A stretch of DNA of 64,000 bases from Paenibacillus radicis (ex Gao et al. 2016). GTDB lineage: Bacteria; Bacillota; Bacilli; Paenibacillales; Paenibacillaceae. How positions within the stretch are numbered: the stretch's first letter is position 1; the number at the start of each line of letters is the position of its first letter. The stretch spans positions 248,001-312,000 of the forward strand of contig NZ_BMHY01000001.1 in NCBI RefSeq assembly GCF_014641555.1. Direction: 5' to 3'. This document shows positions 10,215 to 18,702 of this stretch, in pieces. Below the pieces are notes generated by a model that ran no database searches, had not been told where the DNA came from, and saw only the letters and a list, made by a program, of their open reading frames with translations. Both the position numbers and the translations under genes were made by a program.

Positions 10215-10304
10215 GTCACCTAGCAGGGGAGGGGCAGTATCTGGGGCAAGCTTTTGAAAGTAAAAGAAGGCAAGGGCAGCTATGCCCCGCCGATTCGAAA
10301 AAAA

Positions 10305-10910
10305 TCATGGATTGTTTTTCATAATCATAGCAGTCAGCGGTTTAGAGACTAGGGTTGTGATTTGATCACACATATATTCCGCAGAATATTTAAAGTCGCT
10401 GCGTATCCAATATTTGAAGACGCCCGCTATCGCATGTGATTGATAGCTGATCAAGATTTCATAGTCGGTATTCAGAGCAGCATTTGCATGCTCGACTTGT
10501 ATTTCTTTAGTGAAAAGTTCCCAATGCATCTGCTCTAAGCGGTCATAAACATTAGGCGAGTTATGCACCATATCCAAAGCCTTGAAAAGGCGCTTATGAA
10601 GCTCTATATGCTTACATAGCAATATAGTTGATGGGACGACAGCGCTTAATTCGACTCGATTTACATTTTTATAGGGTGAGGTTAGCGCTTGTTTAATCCC
10701 TTCAACAGCATCATGGAATAAAGCTTCCAGCAGCTCCGATTTATCTTTGAAATGTGTGTAATAGGTTCCTCTGTTCAAGTCTGCTCTGTCAGATATTTCA
10801 CTAACCGTAATCTTATCCGATGTCCCATTCTCGATTATAAGATCAATTAATGCTTGCTTCATGAGATTGATGGACTGTAATTGATGTTTTTGGCGTCGTG
10901 TGCCATTCAA
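10305..10910 (-). CDS. TetR family transcriptional regulator
   Basis: A TetR-type regulator. The N-terminal HTH is seen as ITVSEISDRADLNRGTYYTHF followed by KDKSELLEALF, and the remainder is a helical ligand-binding domain. The TTG start at 10910 is preferred because GAGGGG lies six bases upstream and it gives a typical length of 201 residues. An in-frame ATG at 10964 would add 18 residues but lacks a ribosome site. It is divergent from the zinc alcohol dehydrogenase, which it probably controls. Confidence 0.88.
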   Translation of the reverse strand: MNGTRRQKHQLQSINLMKQALIDLIIENGTSDKITVSEISDRADLNRGTYYTHFKDKSELLEALFHDAVEGIKQALTSPYKNVNRVELSAVVPSTILLCKHIELHKRLFKALDMVHNSPNVYDRLEQMHWELFTKEIQVEHANAALNTDYEILISYQSHAIAGVFKYWIRSDFKYSAEYMCDQITTLVSKPLTAMIMKNNP

Positions 10911-10967
10911 CGATATCCCCTCATTTTGTTCAAAATAAAGTTTATATTCATCATACGAAATCATTCT

Positions 10968-10981
10968 GTTGAAGCATCAAC
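10968..10981. promoter_or_regulatory. Short dyad between TetR and alcohol dehydrogenase genes
   Basis: GTTGA-AGCA-TCAAC is an inverted repeat in the divergent intergenic region, a possible TetR operator. The arms are only five bases, so the call is tentative. Confidence 0.35.
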
Positions 10982-11094
10982 ATATTTGATTTCTTTGTTG
11001 ATTGATCGAGCAATTTATAAAACTTACTATAGAGGTGTAAGCGCTATTATCCGAAAGACAGTTGAGCAAACAACGTGTGAAGGAAGGTATTATT

Positions 11095-12216
11095 ATGAAA
11101 ATTAAATCAGCTGTTGTTAATGAACTCAATGCTCCCTACGTACTGGAAGATCTAACGATTAGTGAAATGCGTGAAGATGAAATTTTAGTTAAAATTGTTG
11201 CTTCCGGGATGTGCCACTCGGATGATTTTGTACGCAGCAAACAAACGATGTATACATTCCCTATTGTACTTGGACATGAAGGTTCAGGTATCGTAGAAAA
11301 AGTAGGTTCAGCTGTGCACGGCTTCGAGGCTGGCGATCATGTTGTGCTTTCCTTCGAATATTGCGGACATTGTGATAGTTGTTTGACCGGTGTTCCAGCG
11401 TCATGTGACGATTGGGGAACTTTAAATGAAAGAGGACGCCGCGCGGATGAAACGTATTATTTCCATCGGGAGGACGGTTCTCCGGTTTCCAACTATTTCA
11501 GTCAATCTTCCTTTAGCACCTATACGCTAGCGCGTGAGCGTAACCTTACAAAGGTAACGAAAGATGTAGATCTTCGTCTAGTTGGACCGCTAGGCTGTGG
11601 ATTTATGACTGGCAGCGGTACCGTACTAAACGGCTTGAAGCCTGCACCTGGCTCAAGTATCGCTGTATTTGGAACGGGCGCAGTTGGTCTTGCTGCTATG
11701 ATGGCAGCGAAAATCGCTGGCTGTACGAAAATTATCGGAATCGATATTCATGATAATCGTTTAGAAACAGCAAAAGAACTAGGTGCAACGCATGTTATTA
11801 ATAGTAAGACGGCTGATGTGCATGAAGAAATCAACAAGCTCACAAATGGCAAAGGTGTAAACTATACGGTTGATACGACTGGTGTTCCGCCCGTTATTCG
11901 TACAGCGATTGAAGTATTGGCAAAAGGGGGCGTTACTGCACCTGTTGGCGGTACAAGCAAGCCTGTCGAGCTTAATACTTTTATGGATCTGGCTGCACAA
12001 AACAAAGCGATTCAAGGCGTTTTGATGGGCAAAAGTATTCCGCAGCTGTCAATTCCCCAGCTCATTGAGTTTTTTGAAGCGGGCAGCTTTGCCTTCGATA
12101 AGTTAGTTCACTTCTACAAATTCGAGGATATTAACCAAGCAGCCGCTGATTCATTATCAGGTAAAGTGGTGAAGCCTGTATTAATTATGGATGAGGAATA
12201 CGCTCCGGGTCAATAA
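11095..12216 (+). CDS. Zinc-dependent alcohol dehydrogenase (MDR family)
   Basis: A 373-residue medium-chain zinc alcohol dehydrogenase of the aryl-alcohol/class III-like branch. The catalytic zinc site is visible as GMCHSDD and GHEGSG, the structural zinc site as C-GHCDSC-C (EYCGHCDSCLTGVPASC), and the coenzyme motif as GTGAVGLA. The start at 11095 follows AAGGAAGG at eight bases; the earlier in-frame start at 11062 lacks one. It faces a TetR gene across a shared promoter region and is followed by a terminator. It likely oxidises an alcohol or reduces an aldehyde under TetR control. Confidence 0.94.
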   Translation: MKIKSAVVNELNAPYVLEDLTISEMREDEILVKIVASGMCHSDDFVRSKQTMYTFPIVLGHEGSGIVEKVGSAVHGFEAGDHVVLSFEYCGHCDSCLTGVPASCDDWGTLNERGRRADETYYFHREDGSPVSNYFSQSSFSTYTLARERNLTKVTKDVDLRLVGPLGCGFMTGSGTVLNGLKPAPGSSIAVFGTGAVGLAAMMAAKIAGCTKIIGIDIHDNRLETAKELGATHVINSKTADVHEEINKLTNGKGVNYTVDTTGVPPVIRTAIEVLAKGGVTAPVGGTSKPVELNTFMDLAAQNKAIQGVLMGKSIPQLSIPQLIEFFEAGSFAFDKLVHFYKFEDINQAAADSLSGKVVKPVLIMDEEYAPGQ

Positions 12217-12242
12217 TTGGGGCACTCAAAGGGAGTTTAGTA

Positions 12243-12288
12243 AAAAGAGAAACTCGCGTCTTTTTCAAAGACAGCGGGTTTCTCTTTT
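12243..12288 (+). terminator. Rho-independent terminator after alcohol dehydrogenase
   Basis: AAAAGAGAAAC pairs with GTTTCTCTTTT, with an inner GTCTTT...AAAGAC stem, followed by T-rich sequence. Because the amidase gene converges from the right, it may act in both directions. Confidence 0.85.
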
Positions 12289-12325
12289 GTTTGATAGCAA
12301 AGTAATTGATTTATGCTTGAGGAAG

Positions 12326-14161
12326 CTATTTTTTGCGCCTCCGGATGATAAGTATGATTAAGGTAATGAAGGCTGCAGCGATTATTGTCAGTGCAACAGC
12401 AGAAGGTGAGATGGATGACGTGGTTTCGTTCGATGCTTCATCAGATTCGGGAGAGATGTTCGTTCCTGAAGAATCAGCCGGGTCACCTGCGGTGTGCAGG
12501 AGCGAAGGAGTCAATTCAGGCGTTTTGCGATGCGGGGCTGCCTGTTCCAAATTATAGGCAAATCCGAGCAGTTTGGCGTCGCCGAACTGGGACCCGAGCA
12601 TGCTGAGTCCGACAGGGAAGTTGTCTGCAAAGCCCGCGGGTACACTCACGACAGGACGTCCGGTGAAGTTAGCCCATCCGCAATGTGTACCGAATTGCTC
12701 CGAATCGAGCAGATCAGCTGGATTCTCATGTACCTTGGCTGGAGGTGCTGCGACTGTCGGGTATGCGAGCGCATCAAGGTTATAGGAGGCGAAAAGCTCA
12801 TCCACACCTTGAGCAAAATTGTGACGGGCATTGACTGCTGCTGCAAATCCAGCCTCGTCCCGCGGCTGCTTATCATCCGCCATGACCCACTCTACTGCAG
12901 TCTTCTCCATATTTGGACTGCCTGCGACGATATCGCCGAAATTAATCGCATCTTTCGGCTCGGTCAGTTCGGCCAGACCTTTTGGCCATGTTGCTTCCGT
13001 CCTTACAAAGTAATTTTCATGTCCGGTTGTCGCCCAGAAGGAAGCATCCTGCGGAGCGTACCTGTTCCACCAGCTTCGGTTGAGCGGAATTTGGACAACT
13101 GTTGCGCCTTGTGCCTCAAGCTCAGAAATCGCATTTTCCGCTGCATCAAGAATGTTATCAGATTCGGGTCCAGGCGAGTAATCATAACCTCCAAACGGGG
13201 CAATGACGTAACCGATGCGGGCGCCCTTTAGAGTAGAACTTTTCAATGAGGAGAGGTATGAATCTGATTTGTGACTGTCTGCTGCTGAGGTCGAGGGATC
13301 TTGAGGATCGGTACCTGCCAGAACATCAAGCAGCATGGCTGCGTCTTCAACGGATAGCGCCAGTGGACCAATAGCATCGCCGAGCGGATTGTAATCAACC
13401 CCGGCCATAGAGCCAAGTCCTACTGTGGGGCGGAAGCCGACCAAATTGGTGAAGGAAGCAACATCCGTGATCGAGCCGCAAGATTCCGTTCCAAGGCCAA
13501 TCGCAGCTAGGCTTGCGGCGATTGCAGCGCCTGTTCCGCCACTGGAGCCGTTAATATTTTTCGTTAGATCATACGGGTTATACGTTCTGCCTTTGACCGA
13601 GCTATCAGTGTCCCAAAACATAGCGAACTCTGCCATATTTGTTTTGCCCAGCACGATAGCTCCTGCATCTTTCAGTCTCTTGACTGCGGTCGCATCCTGT
13701 TTAGGCTGGTAGGCGGCAAGTGACTGATTGCCTTGGCTAGTGGGCATATCTGAAGTATTGATGTTGTCTTTTACCAGCACTGGGATGCCATGCAGCGGGC
13801 CGCGCAGATGGCCGCTTGCCCGTTCCTTGTCAAGCTCGGCTGCTTCCTCCAACGCATGCTGGTTAATAGTAATAATTGATCCTAGTCCAGGCTTGTCCCC
13901 GATTTTAGTATCATAAGTCTTTATCCGGTCCAAATATTCCTGGACAGCCTCTACGCTGGTAATCTTGCCTGCCTCAAGAGCATTAGCCAATTTTACGACA
14001 CCAAGCTCCGTTACATCGGTTTCCGTTTGCGCATAGGCAAGCAGTGGAGTTGTATTTAGCAGTAACATAATGCCGAGCATTGAAGCTGATAGCAGCTGCA
14101 TCACAGCCCGCATACGACGCTGTGTGCGCTGATGCTGGGATGGTGTGGATGTTGTTTTCAC
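12326..14161 (-). CDS. Membrane-anchored amidase (amidase signature family)
   Basis: A 611-residue amidase of the Ser-cisSer-Lys family, which hydrolyses carboxamides. The catalytic lysine is in PVLVKDNI, and the glycine/serine signature GSSGGTGAAIAASLAAIGLG holds the two serines. Unusually for this mostly cytoplasmic family, it has an N-terminal signal peptide (residues ~16-45, ending AYAQ) and a C-terminal hydrophobic span followed by RRRKK. It is therefore predicted to be exported and tethered to the membrane facing outward. I see no LPXTG motif. The GTG start has GAGGGGG just upstream. A good sigma-A promoter lies at 14198-14226. Confidence 0.92.
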   Translation of the reverse strand: MKTTSTPSQHQRTQRRMRAVMQLLSASMLGIMLLLNTTPLLAYAQTETDVTELGVVKLANALEAGKITSVEAVQEYLDRIKTYDTKIGDKPGLGSIITINQHALEEAAELDKERASGHLRGPLHGIPVLVKDNINTSDMPTSQGNQSLAAYQPKQDATAVKRLKDAGAIVLGKTNMAEFAMFWDTDSSVKGRTYNPYDLTKNINGSSGGTGAAIAASLAAIGLGTESCGSITDVASFTNLVGFRPTVGLGSMAGVDYNPLGDAIGPLALSVEDAAMLLDVLAGTDPQDPSTSAADSHKSDSYLSSLKSSTLKGARIGYVIAPFGGYDYSPGPESDNILDAAENAISELEAQGATVVQIPLNRSWWNRYAPQDASFWATTGHENYFVRTEATWPKGLAELTEPKDAINFGDIVAGSPNMEKTAVEWVMADDKQPRDEAGFAAAVNARHNFAQGVDELFASYNLDALAYPTVAAPPAKVHENPADLLDSEQFGTHCGWANFTGRPVVSVPAGFADNFPVGLSMLGSQFGDAKLLGFAYNLEQAAPHRKTPELTPSLLHTAGDPADSSGTNISPESDEASNETTSSISPSAVALTIIAAAFITLIILIIRRRKK

Positions 14162-14197
14162 AGTAGTGCCCCCTCATGATGTCTTATATAATGTTAT

Positions 14198-14226
14198 ATA
14201 TTATTACACAATATTAAGAGGGTCAA
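14198..14226 (-). promoter_or_regulatory. Sigma-A-type promoter of the amidase gene
   Basis: On the minus strand TTGACC (14221-14226) and TAATAT (14198-14203) are separated by 17 bases. They lie 37-65 bases upstream of the GTG start. Confidence 0.6.
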
Positions 14227-14464
14227 CAAAACTTTACTTAAAATCGCTAGTTTTTGATAATCTATGTCATATTACTTTACGTTGGTTTAGGTTTTTAAGA
14301 GAGGCTGTATTGTATATCGTTGTTTTGGATTGTATAAATGACCATCTGTGGGATGAAATTCTATCATCAAATGTGTCAATATAGGTACAGACATATGAAG
14401 TTTGATCGTTATGTGATAAAATAAGTGGTCAAATTGATTACTTTTATCGGAGGCTTCTTAGTTT
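14227..14464. other. Remainder of the 303-bp amidase/SatP intergenic region
   Basis: The gene-free stretch is 14162-14464. Apart from the amidase promoter, I see only a possible extended -10 (TGATAAAAT, 14414-14422) for the downstream transporter and its GGAGG ribosome site near 14450. No convincing small gene or hairpin is present. Confidence 0.5.
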
Positions 14465-15082
14465 ATGACATCACAGTCGAGTCAACATGTAAAAATCGTA
14501 ACAGCAGACCCTAGCGCAATTGGATTATTTGGTCTGGCCATCGTAACGTTCGTTGCGTCATCGCAAAAGCTGGACATCACTTCGGGATTGAGCTATGTCA
14601 TTCCTTGGGCTATTTTCCTCGGTGCATTTGCACAATTATTCGCTTGCATTCAAGATGCTAAGCATAACAACACGTTTGGGATGACGGCGTTTGGGGCGTA
14701 TGCATTCTTCTGGTTTGGAATGGCATCAAGCTGGTTAATTAAACTAGGCGTTTTTGGTCCAGAGCTGGCATCTGCTGTTGATGTTAAGCAGTTAGGTTTT
14801 GTATTCGCCGGCTATCTGATCTTTACGCTCTTTATGACCATTGGCGCAATGGAAACGAATAAAGTGCTATTCGTTATCTTCCTATTAATTGATTTCTTGT
14901 TTATCGGGTTAAGCTTAGATTCTTTCGGAGTAGGAAACGGAGCTTTTCACGATTTGGCGGCTTATGCTGAAATGGCAATTGCTATTGTATCTTTCTATGG
15001 ATGTGGAGCTGCCGTGCTGAACACGCACTTCGGACGTGTATTTCTGCCAGTTGGTGCGCCTTTCAGAATCTTCAAGAAATAA
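14465..15082 (+). CDS. Acetate/succinate transporter, SatP (GPR1/FUN34/YaaH) family
   Basis: A 205-residue integral membrane protein with about six spans. The family signature near the N-terminus is present in altered form as ADPSAIGLFGLA (family consensus NPAPLGL). SatP-type proteins move acetate and other short monocarboxylates across the cytoplasmic membrane. The start follows a clear GGAGG. It stands alone, with a long terminator downstream. The neighbouring exported amidase could release small carboxylates, but a functional link is only a guess. Confidence 0.9.
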   Translation: MTSQSSQHVKIVTADPSAIGLFGLAIVTFVASSQKLDITSGLSYVIPWAIFLGAFAQLFACIQDAKHNNTFGMTAFGAYAFFWFGMASSWLIKLGVFGPELASAVDVKQLGFVFAGYLIFTLFMTIGAMETNKVLFVIFLLIDFLFIGLSLDSFGVGNGAFHDLAAYAEMAIAIVSFYGCGAAVLNTHFGRVFLPVGAPFRIFKK

Positions 15083-15140
15083 ATTCAATGAATATATACC
15101 TGCCTGCTTAAATGCGGGGCGGGTTGCATCATAGAAAATT

Positions 15141-15192
15141 AAGCCCGCAGGACAGACTACTTTCAGAAAAGTGGCTTCCTGCGGGTTTTTCT
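15141..15192 (+). terminator. Rho-independent terminator after SatP gene
   Basis: AAGCCCGCAGGA pairs with TCCTGCGGGTTT, with an interrupted inner stem, followed by a T run. Confidence 0.88.
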
Positions 15193-15253
15193 TTTGCTCA
15201 AATGAATGGGCAGGGGAATGGGTCGGGGAGCGGAGGGCGGTTGGTTCAGGCAA

Positions 15254-16090
15254 CTAAAGCCGTGATCTGATCTCGGCGAGAAGCAGCGTTTTCTCTTCCT
15301 CGCTAATTGCATCCGCACATAATTTACGCGCCGCAACGGGCATAATCCAGTCCTCAACTTCATCCAGAGAATTGACGCCCGACAAACGGCGATACTCCTC
15401 GCAAAATACTTCAATAATATACTCTCTCAGCAAATCGAAGCGGTCGGCAGCGCTGCTTGGCGTGTGGGGAGGCAAGATGGCATAACGAATCATTATGATG
15501 TATTCGGCTAAATCTGCCTCAGGGTTGCCCGTCGAAGCATTCATCCAATCGATGAATACCGCTTGGTCCCCCCGAACCATAATGTTGCCGGGGTTAGGGT
15601 CGCCGTGACAAACTTGCTTTTTGAGAGGTAAGCCCTGTAGATGTTCAATCACCTGAGCTTTCTCGGACTCAGTTAAATAGGAGGCAGAGCGTATGGCGTG
15701 TATCATCATATCTCTTTGCGGGGGTAGAGGAAGGTTATCTATACGATGCGTTTCACTTAATAATCTGGCAGTAATTTTTATCGTTTCGTCGTCACTTGGA
15801 GCGTTATCGGAAGGAGCCTGCATAAGGTAACGGAAGAAGTGCTCCATTAACGATTCCCCTTGAATTCTCTCCATAACAATTGAAGGCCGTCCATCGATCT
15901 CCAGGAATTCATAGGGACGGGGTGAGGGCAATCCTTTTTCCCATACGAGCATGCTATTCGAAAATTCTCTTTTCACCGCATCCACGTTCGTGTTCGCCTT
16001 CGCCATTTTGACAATTTGCTGCTCTCCGCCCCATTCGAATACTTCGGAACAACCGCCTTCGCCGACTTTTTTTCCAGTCATTTGTTTCAT
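15254..16090 (-). CDS. Aminoglycoside phosphotransferase (APH)-family kinase
   Basis: A 278-residue protein-kinase-like small-molecule phosphotransferase. The catalytic loop is VCHGDPNPGNIM (Brenner motif HGD...N) near residue 155, and the metal-binding motif is FIDWMNAS about 15 residues later. The glycine-rich loop is KVGEGGCSEVF near the N-terminus. The family includes antibiotic kinases as well as kinases of sugars and amines. Its start overlaps the stop of the TetR gene upstream (ATGA), so they form an operon. An antibiotic substrate is possible but unproven. Confidence 0.88.
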   Translation of the reverse strand: MKQMTGKKVGEGGCSEVFEWGGEQQIVKMAKANTNVDAVKREFSNSMLVWEKGLPSPRPYEFLEIDGRPSIVMERIQGESLMEHFFRYLMQAPSDNAPSDDETIKITARLLSETHRIDNLPLPPQRDMMIHAIRSASYLTESEKAQVIEHLQGLPLKKQVCHGDPNPGNIMVRGDQAVFIDWMNASTGNPEADLAEYIIMIRYAILPPHTPSSAADRFDLLREYIIEVFCEEYRRLSGVNSLDEVEDWIMPVAARKLCADAISEEEKTLLLAEIRSRL

Positions 16091-16662
16091 GAAGATGCTC
16101 TCCCTTCATAGGTCATGATTGCCTCATACATGTCTCTAACCATTTGCACAGCTTCATGGAACTCCATCTTCAGTGTGCCTGAATTAATCATCGTACCCGT
16201 TCCAATGAGATAGATTGAGATTTTGATAAAAATATTTCGTTGCTTACTCTCGTCAATGGTCTGAAATCGCTTGCTGTGGAGCATCGGCTTCATACTTAAC
16301 GTCTCGCCCACAAACAATTCCTCATGTAGATCAAAGCTTTTGTACCCGGATAAATAAACGAACTGGAATAGATAGTGCTCTTGCTTGGCAAAATGCAAAA
16401 AGCCGATTGCCATATTCAATGCGGGCGAGTTTTGCTCATCCTGATAGCTGAATACTTGCTGCTGCATCAGTTCTACAGCCATTTCGTATACATGGTCTTT
16501 AACCTCATCCATATTGGCATAGATTCGATACACCGGCTGCGTCGAGCAATTAAGCTTCTGTGCGATGCTGCGGGCAGTCAAGGATTCCAAGCCCTGCATC
16601 CGGACGATTTCAAATGCCGCTTGCAAAATTTTTTCTGCGGTAACGATTGCTTTTGGAGGCAT
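16087..16662 (-). CDS. TetR family transcriptional regulator
   Basis: A 191-residue TetR-type regulator. The HTH is seen as LTARSIAQKLNCSTQPVYRIY, followed by a helical sensor domain. The ATG at 16662 is preferred: an in-frame TTG at 16674 would place the AAAAGGA site only about three bases upstream. It is translationally coupled to the APH-family kinase. An inverted repeat immediately upstream (16684-16717) is a probable autoregulatory operator. Confidence 0.88.
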   Translation of the reverse strand: MPPKAIVTAEKILQAAFEIVRMQGLESLTARSIAQKLNCSTQPVYRIYANMDEVKDHVYEMAVELMQQQVFSYQDEQNSPALNMAIGFLHFAKQEHYLFQFVYLSGYKSFDLHEELFVGETLSMKPMLHSKRFQTIDESKQRNIFIKISIYLIGTGTMINSGTLKMEFHEAVQMVRDMYEAIMTYEGRASS

Positions 16663-16683
16663 TGCGTTCAACATCCTTTTTAT

Positions 16684-16717
16684 AAAATAACATACGTTAT
16701 GTAACTAATGTTATTTT
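16684..16717. promoter_or_regulatory. Inverted repeat upstream of TetR-kinase operon, probable TetR operator
   Basis: AAAATAACAT and its exact complement ATGTTATTTT flank a 14-base centre. A second, nested dyad ATAAC-ATAC-GTTAT shares the left arm. This suggests two overlapping TetR dimer sites. Confidence 0.65.
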
Positions 16718-16780
16718 AAGGAGCAGGGAGTGTCAACCCATTTTTTTCCTAAGCGGCATTACTCTTGATGGGCATCATCA

Positions 16781-16864
16781 AACATCAAGCTGGTGGATGC
16801 TGCAGGTAAGGCAGAGCTCGGGAAGTCGGACAGTTATTCCTTTTTCTATGGGCGTGTGAAGTAA
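16781..16864 (+). pseudogene. Possible C-terminal gene remnant
   Basis: A 27-codon stretch ending in TAA encodes NIKLVDAAGKAELG followed by KSDSYSFFYGRVK, which reads like the end of a real protein. In-frame stops lie just upstream and there is no start. I do not recognise the family. The surrounding gene-free region (16718-16972) contains nothing else I can name. Confidence 0.2.
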
Positions 16865-16972
16865 CGCTGCTCCTATGAAAAGAGGGAAGGGAGTATTTCA
16901 AATGAGATACGCAGCGTCCATCGAGACGCTGTATCAGTTCTTGAGATCAGCCTCCTGTCCCACAGAAGAAAC

Positions 16973-17161
16973 AAAATGCAAAAGTGCAGGTTGATGCGCG
17001 TAAAAATGCCCAAAAAGGCGTTCAAAATGTAAAAGTACATTTGAAATCGCCCGCTTTCACTATATGGAGCTGTTTTAGGCCAATCAAAATGCACATTCGC
17101 ATTTTAAGGCCATAAATCACCGAAAAAACGGCGTACAACCTGTACATTTACATTTTGATTC
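16973..17161 (-). repeat. ~180-bp intergenic repeat, copy B (inverted relative to copy A)
   Basis: Read on the minus strand, this stretch follows copy A (10036-10214) landmark by landmark. It has CCGTTTTTTCGG, then AATGTGCATTTTGATTGGCC, then TTTCAAATGTACTTTTACAT, then CAACCTGCACTTTTGCATTT. The strongest conservation is in the short palindromic units and the spacers are more diverged. It carries 12 extra bases (a TAAATGTACAGG unit) near its left end that copy A lacks. It lies between a TetR operon and the catalase gene, with no coding potential. Confidence 0.75.
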
Positions 17162-17223
17162 AAGTTGACGGCGCATGTGGACGGAGCATATAGAGTGAGT
17201 TCCGCGTGCAGCCGTAAATAGAT

Positions 17224-17260
17224 AAAAACGCTAAACACAACCGGGTGTTTAGCGTTTTTT
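17224..17260 (-). terminator. Rho-independent terminator after catalase gene
   Basis: A perfect 15-base inverted repeat (AAAAACGCTAAACAC and complement) surrounds a six-base loop, giving a T run in both directions. The catalase gene ends 24 bases away on the minus strand. Confidence 0.9.
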
Positions 17261-17283
17261 TTGCAAGTATAGCTTGAGAGATT

Positions 17284-18612
17284 CTACTTCGGAGCTTGAA
17301 TTTGCTGCGCAACCCGCTCGCCCAGCTCCACAGAGGCTTGATTGAGGTAGCTCAGCACAACGGCCTGCGTTTGTGGCGAAACGCCGCGCAGATCCCCAGC
17401 AAGGTTCTCAACAAGATGCTCTTGCTGCACGGGAGGCAGAGCTTGATAGTACTCGCCGGCTTGTGAGAAATCATCCCTTTTGAACAAGTCAGACCGGACG
17501 AGGTGGCCTTCGACGAAACGTCCTGCACCGCTGGTTACAAGGGAATCAGGTGTCCAGTTCTGCTGATGATTGATAGGAACGCTTCGGAAATCAGGCCCTA
17601 TCCGCCGACGCTGTGAATCCCAGTATATGTTCGCTCGTCCTTGCAGCATTTTATCATCCGATAGCTCGGCACCTTCTAGAAGGTTGGATGGCGAGAAGGC
17701 GAGTTTCTCGACTTGTTCCATATAGTTGTCTGGATTGCGGTTCAAGACGAGCCGCCCGACCGGCATGAAAGGATACTGCTGCTCATCCCAAACCTTCGTA
17801 TCATCAAGCGGGTCAAAGGGCAAATGAACTTCGTCTTCAGGGTTCATAAGCTGCACGTAGAGCCCATACTCGACCGTCTTTCCTGAAGCCAAATGATCAT
17901 AGAGATCCTTGCCGGAATAATCCGGGTTTTCTCCCGCCAAATGGGCTGCTTCTTGACTATCGATGTATTGTATACCCTCAAGCGGATACCAGTGATATTT
18001 CACATAAGTGCGGTGGCCATGTTCGTTTTTCCAAACGTAGGTGTTGACGCCATGACCGGGAATATGCCGATAGCTTTTGGCTGTTCCTGCATCTGAATAC
18101 AGCCGTACCAGAAAATTCGTCGCTTCCGGGGCACTAGCTATGAAGCCCCAGAATCGTTCTGGATCAATCAGGTTATTGACCGGTGAAGGCAGAAAGGCTT
18201 TGATTGACTCTGGAAAGCGGATGGCATCCCGTACCAGAAACACAGGGATATGATTGCATAGCAGATCGAACACACCGTGGTTGGTGTAAAACTTGGTGGA
18301 AAATCCGCGTACATTCCGCGAAGTGTCCGGAGTTCCCTTGTTGCTGACCGCAAGGGAGAACCTTACCGTTACAGGTACTTGTTGGCCGGGCTGCTGCAGA
18401 AAGCAAAGCTTTGTATAGGCGCTCATGGCATTTACGGTTTCGAAGTAACCGAAAGCGCCAAAACCCTTCACATGAACGGGTCTTTCAAGGATTTTGCTAT
18501 GTACAAAAGTCTCCATGGTCTCATGCAAAATATTGTCCTGCTCCAGCACAGGACCTCGCTCGCCAACCGTCTGCGAATGAAGCACGGAAGGAATGTCACT
18601 ATGATCTTTCAC
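17284..18612 (-). CDS. Catalase (heme, monofunctional)
   Basis: A 442-residue heme catalase that disproportionates hydrogen peroxide, a little shorter than the common ~480-residue small-subunit catalases. The distal histidine lies in RPVHVKGFGAFGYFE near residue 48. The catalytic asparagine region reads LLCNHIPVFLVRDAIRFPE, a divergent form of the usual GNNTPVFF. The proximal heme-ligand tyrosine is in RANIYWDSQRRR, near residue 330. The C-terminus ends soon after the catalytic core. GTG start with AGGAGG seven bases upstream. The divergent motifs resemble the KatX-like branch, an inference without alignment. Confidence 0.93.
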   Translation of the reverse strand: MKDHSDIPSVLHSQTVGERGPVLEQDNILHETMETFVHSKILERPVHVKGFGAFGYFETVNAMSAYTKLCFLQQPGQQVPVTVRFSLAVSNKGTPDTSRNVRGFSTKFYTNHGVFDLLCNHIPVFLVRDAIRFPESIKAFLPSPVNNLIDPERFWGFIASAPEATNFLVRLYSDAGTAKSYRHIPGHGVNTYVWKNEHGHRTYVKYHWYPLEGIQYIDSQEAAHLAGENPDYSGKDLYDHLASGKTVEYGLYVQLMNPEDEVHLPFDPLDDTKVWDEQQYPFMPVGRLVLNRNPDNYMEQVEKLAFSPSNLLEGAELSDDKMLQGRANIYWDSQRRRIGPDFRSVPINHQQNWTPDSLVTSGAGRFVEGHLVRSDLFKRDDFSQAGEYYQALPPVQQEHLVENLAGDLRGVSPQTQAVVLSYLNQASVELGERVAQQIQAPK

Positions 18613-18702
18613 TCTCTAACCTCCTAATATTAATAGGTTCGCCCTAAATAATATATATGCGGAGGAGCAAGCCCTCATGTTGCCTGATTTTCCGGGATGC
18701 TG

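Noticed and set aside
12494..13231. Long open frame (245 codons) on the plus strand inside the amidase gene
   Set aside because: It is antisense to a gene with clear catalytic motifs, has no ribosome site and no recognisable domain.
13900..14161. LPXTG sortase anchor in the exported amidase
   Set aside because: The C-terminus has a membrane span and basic tail but no LPXTG-like motif before it.
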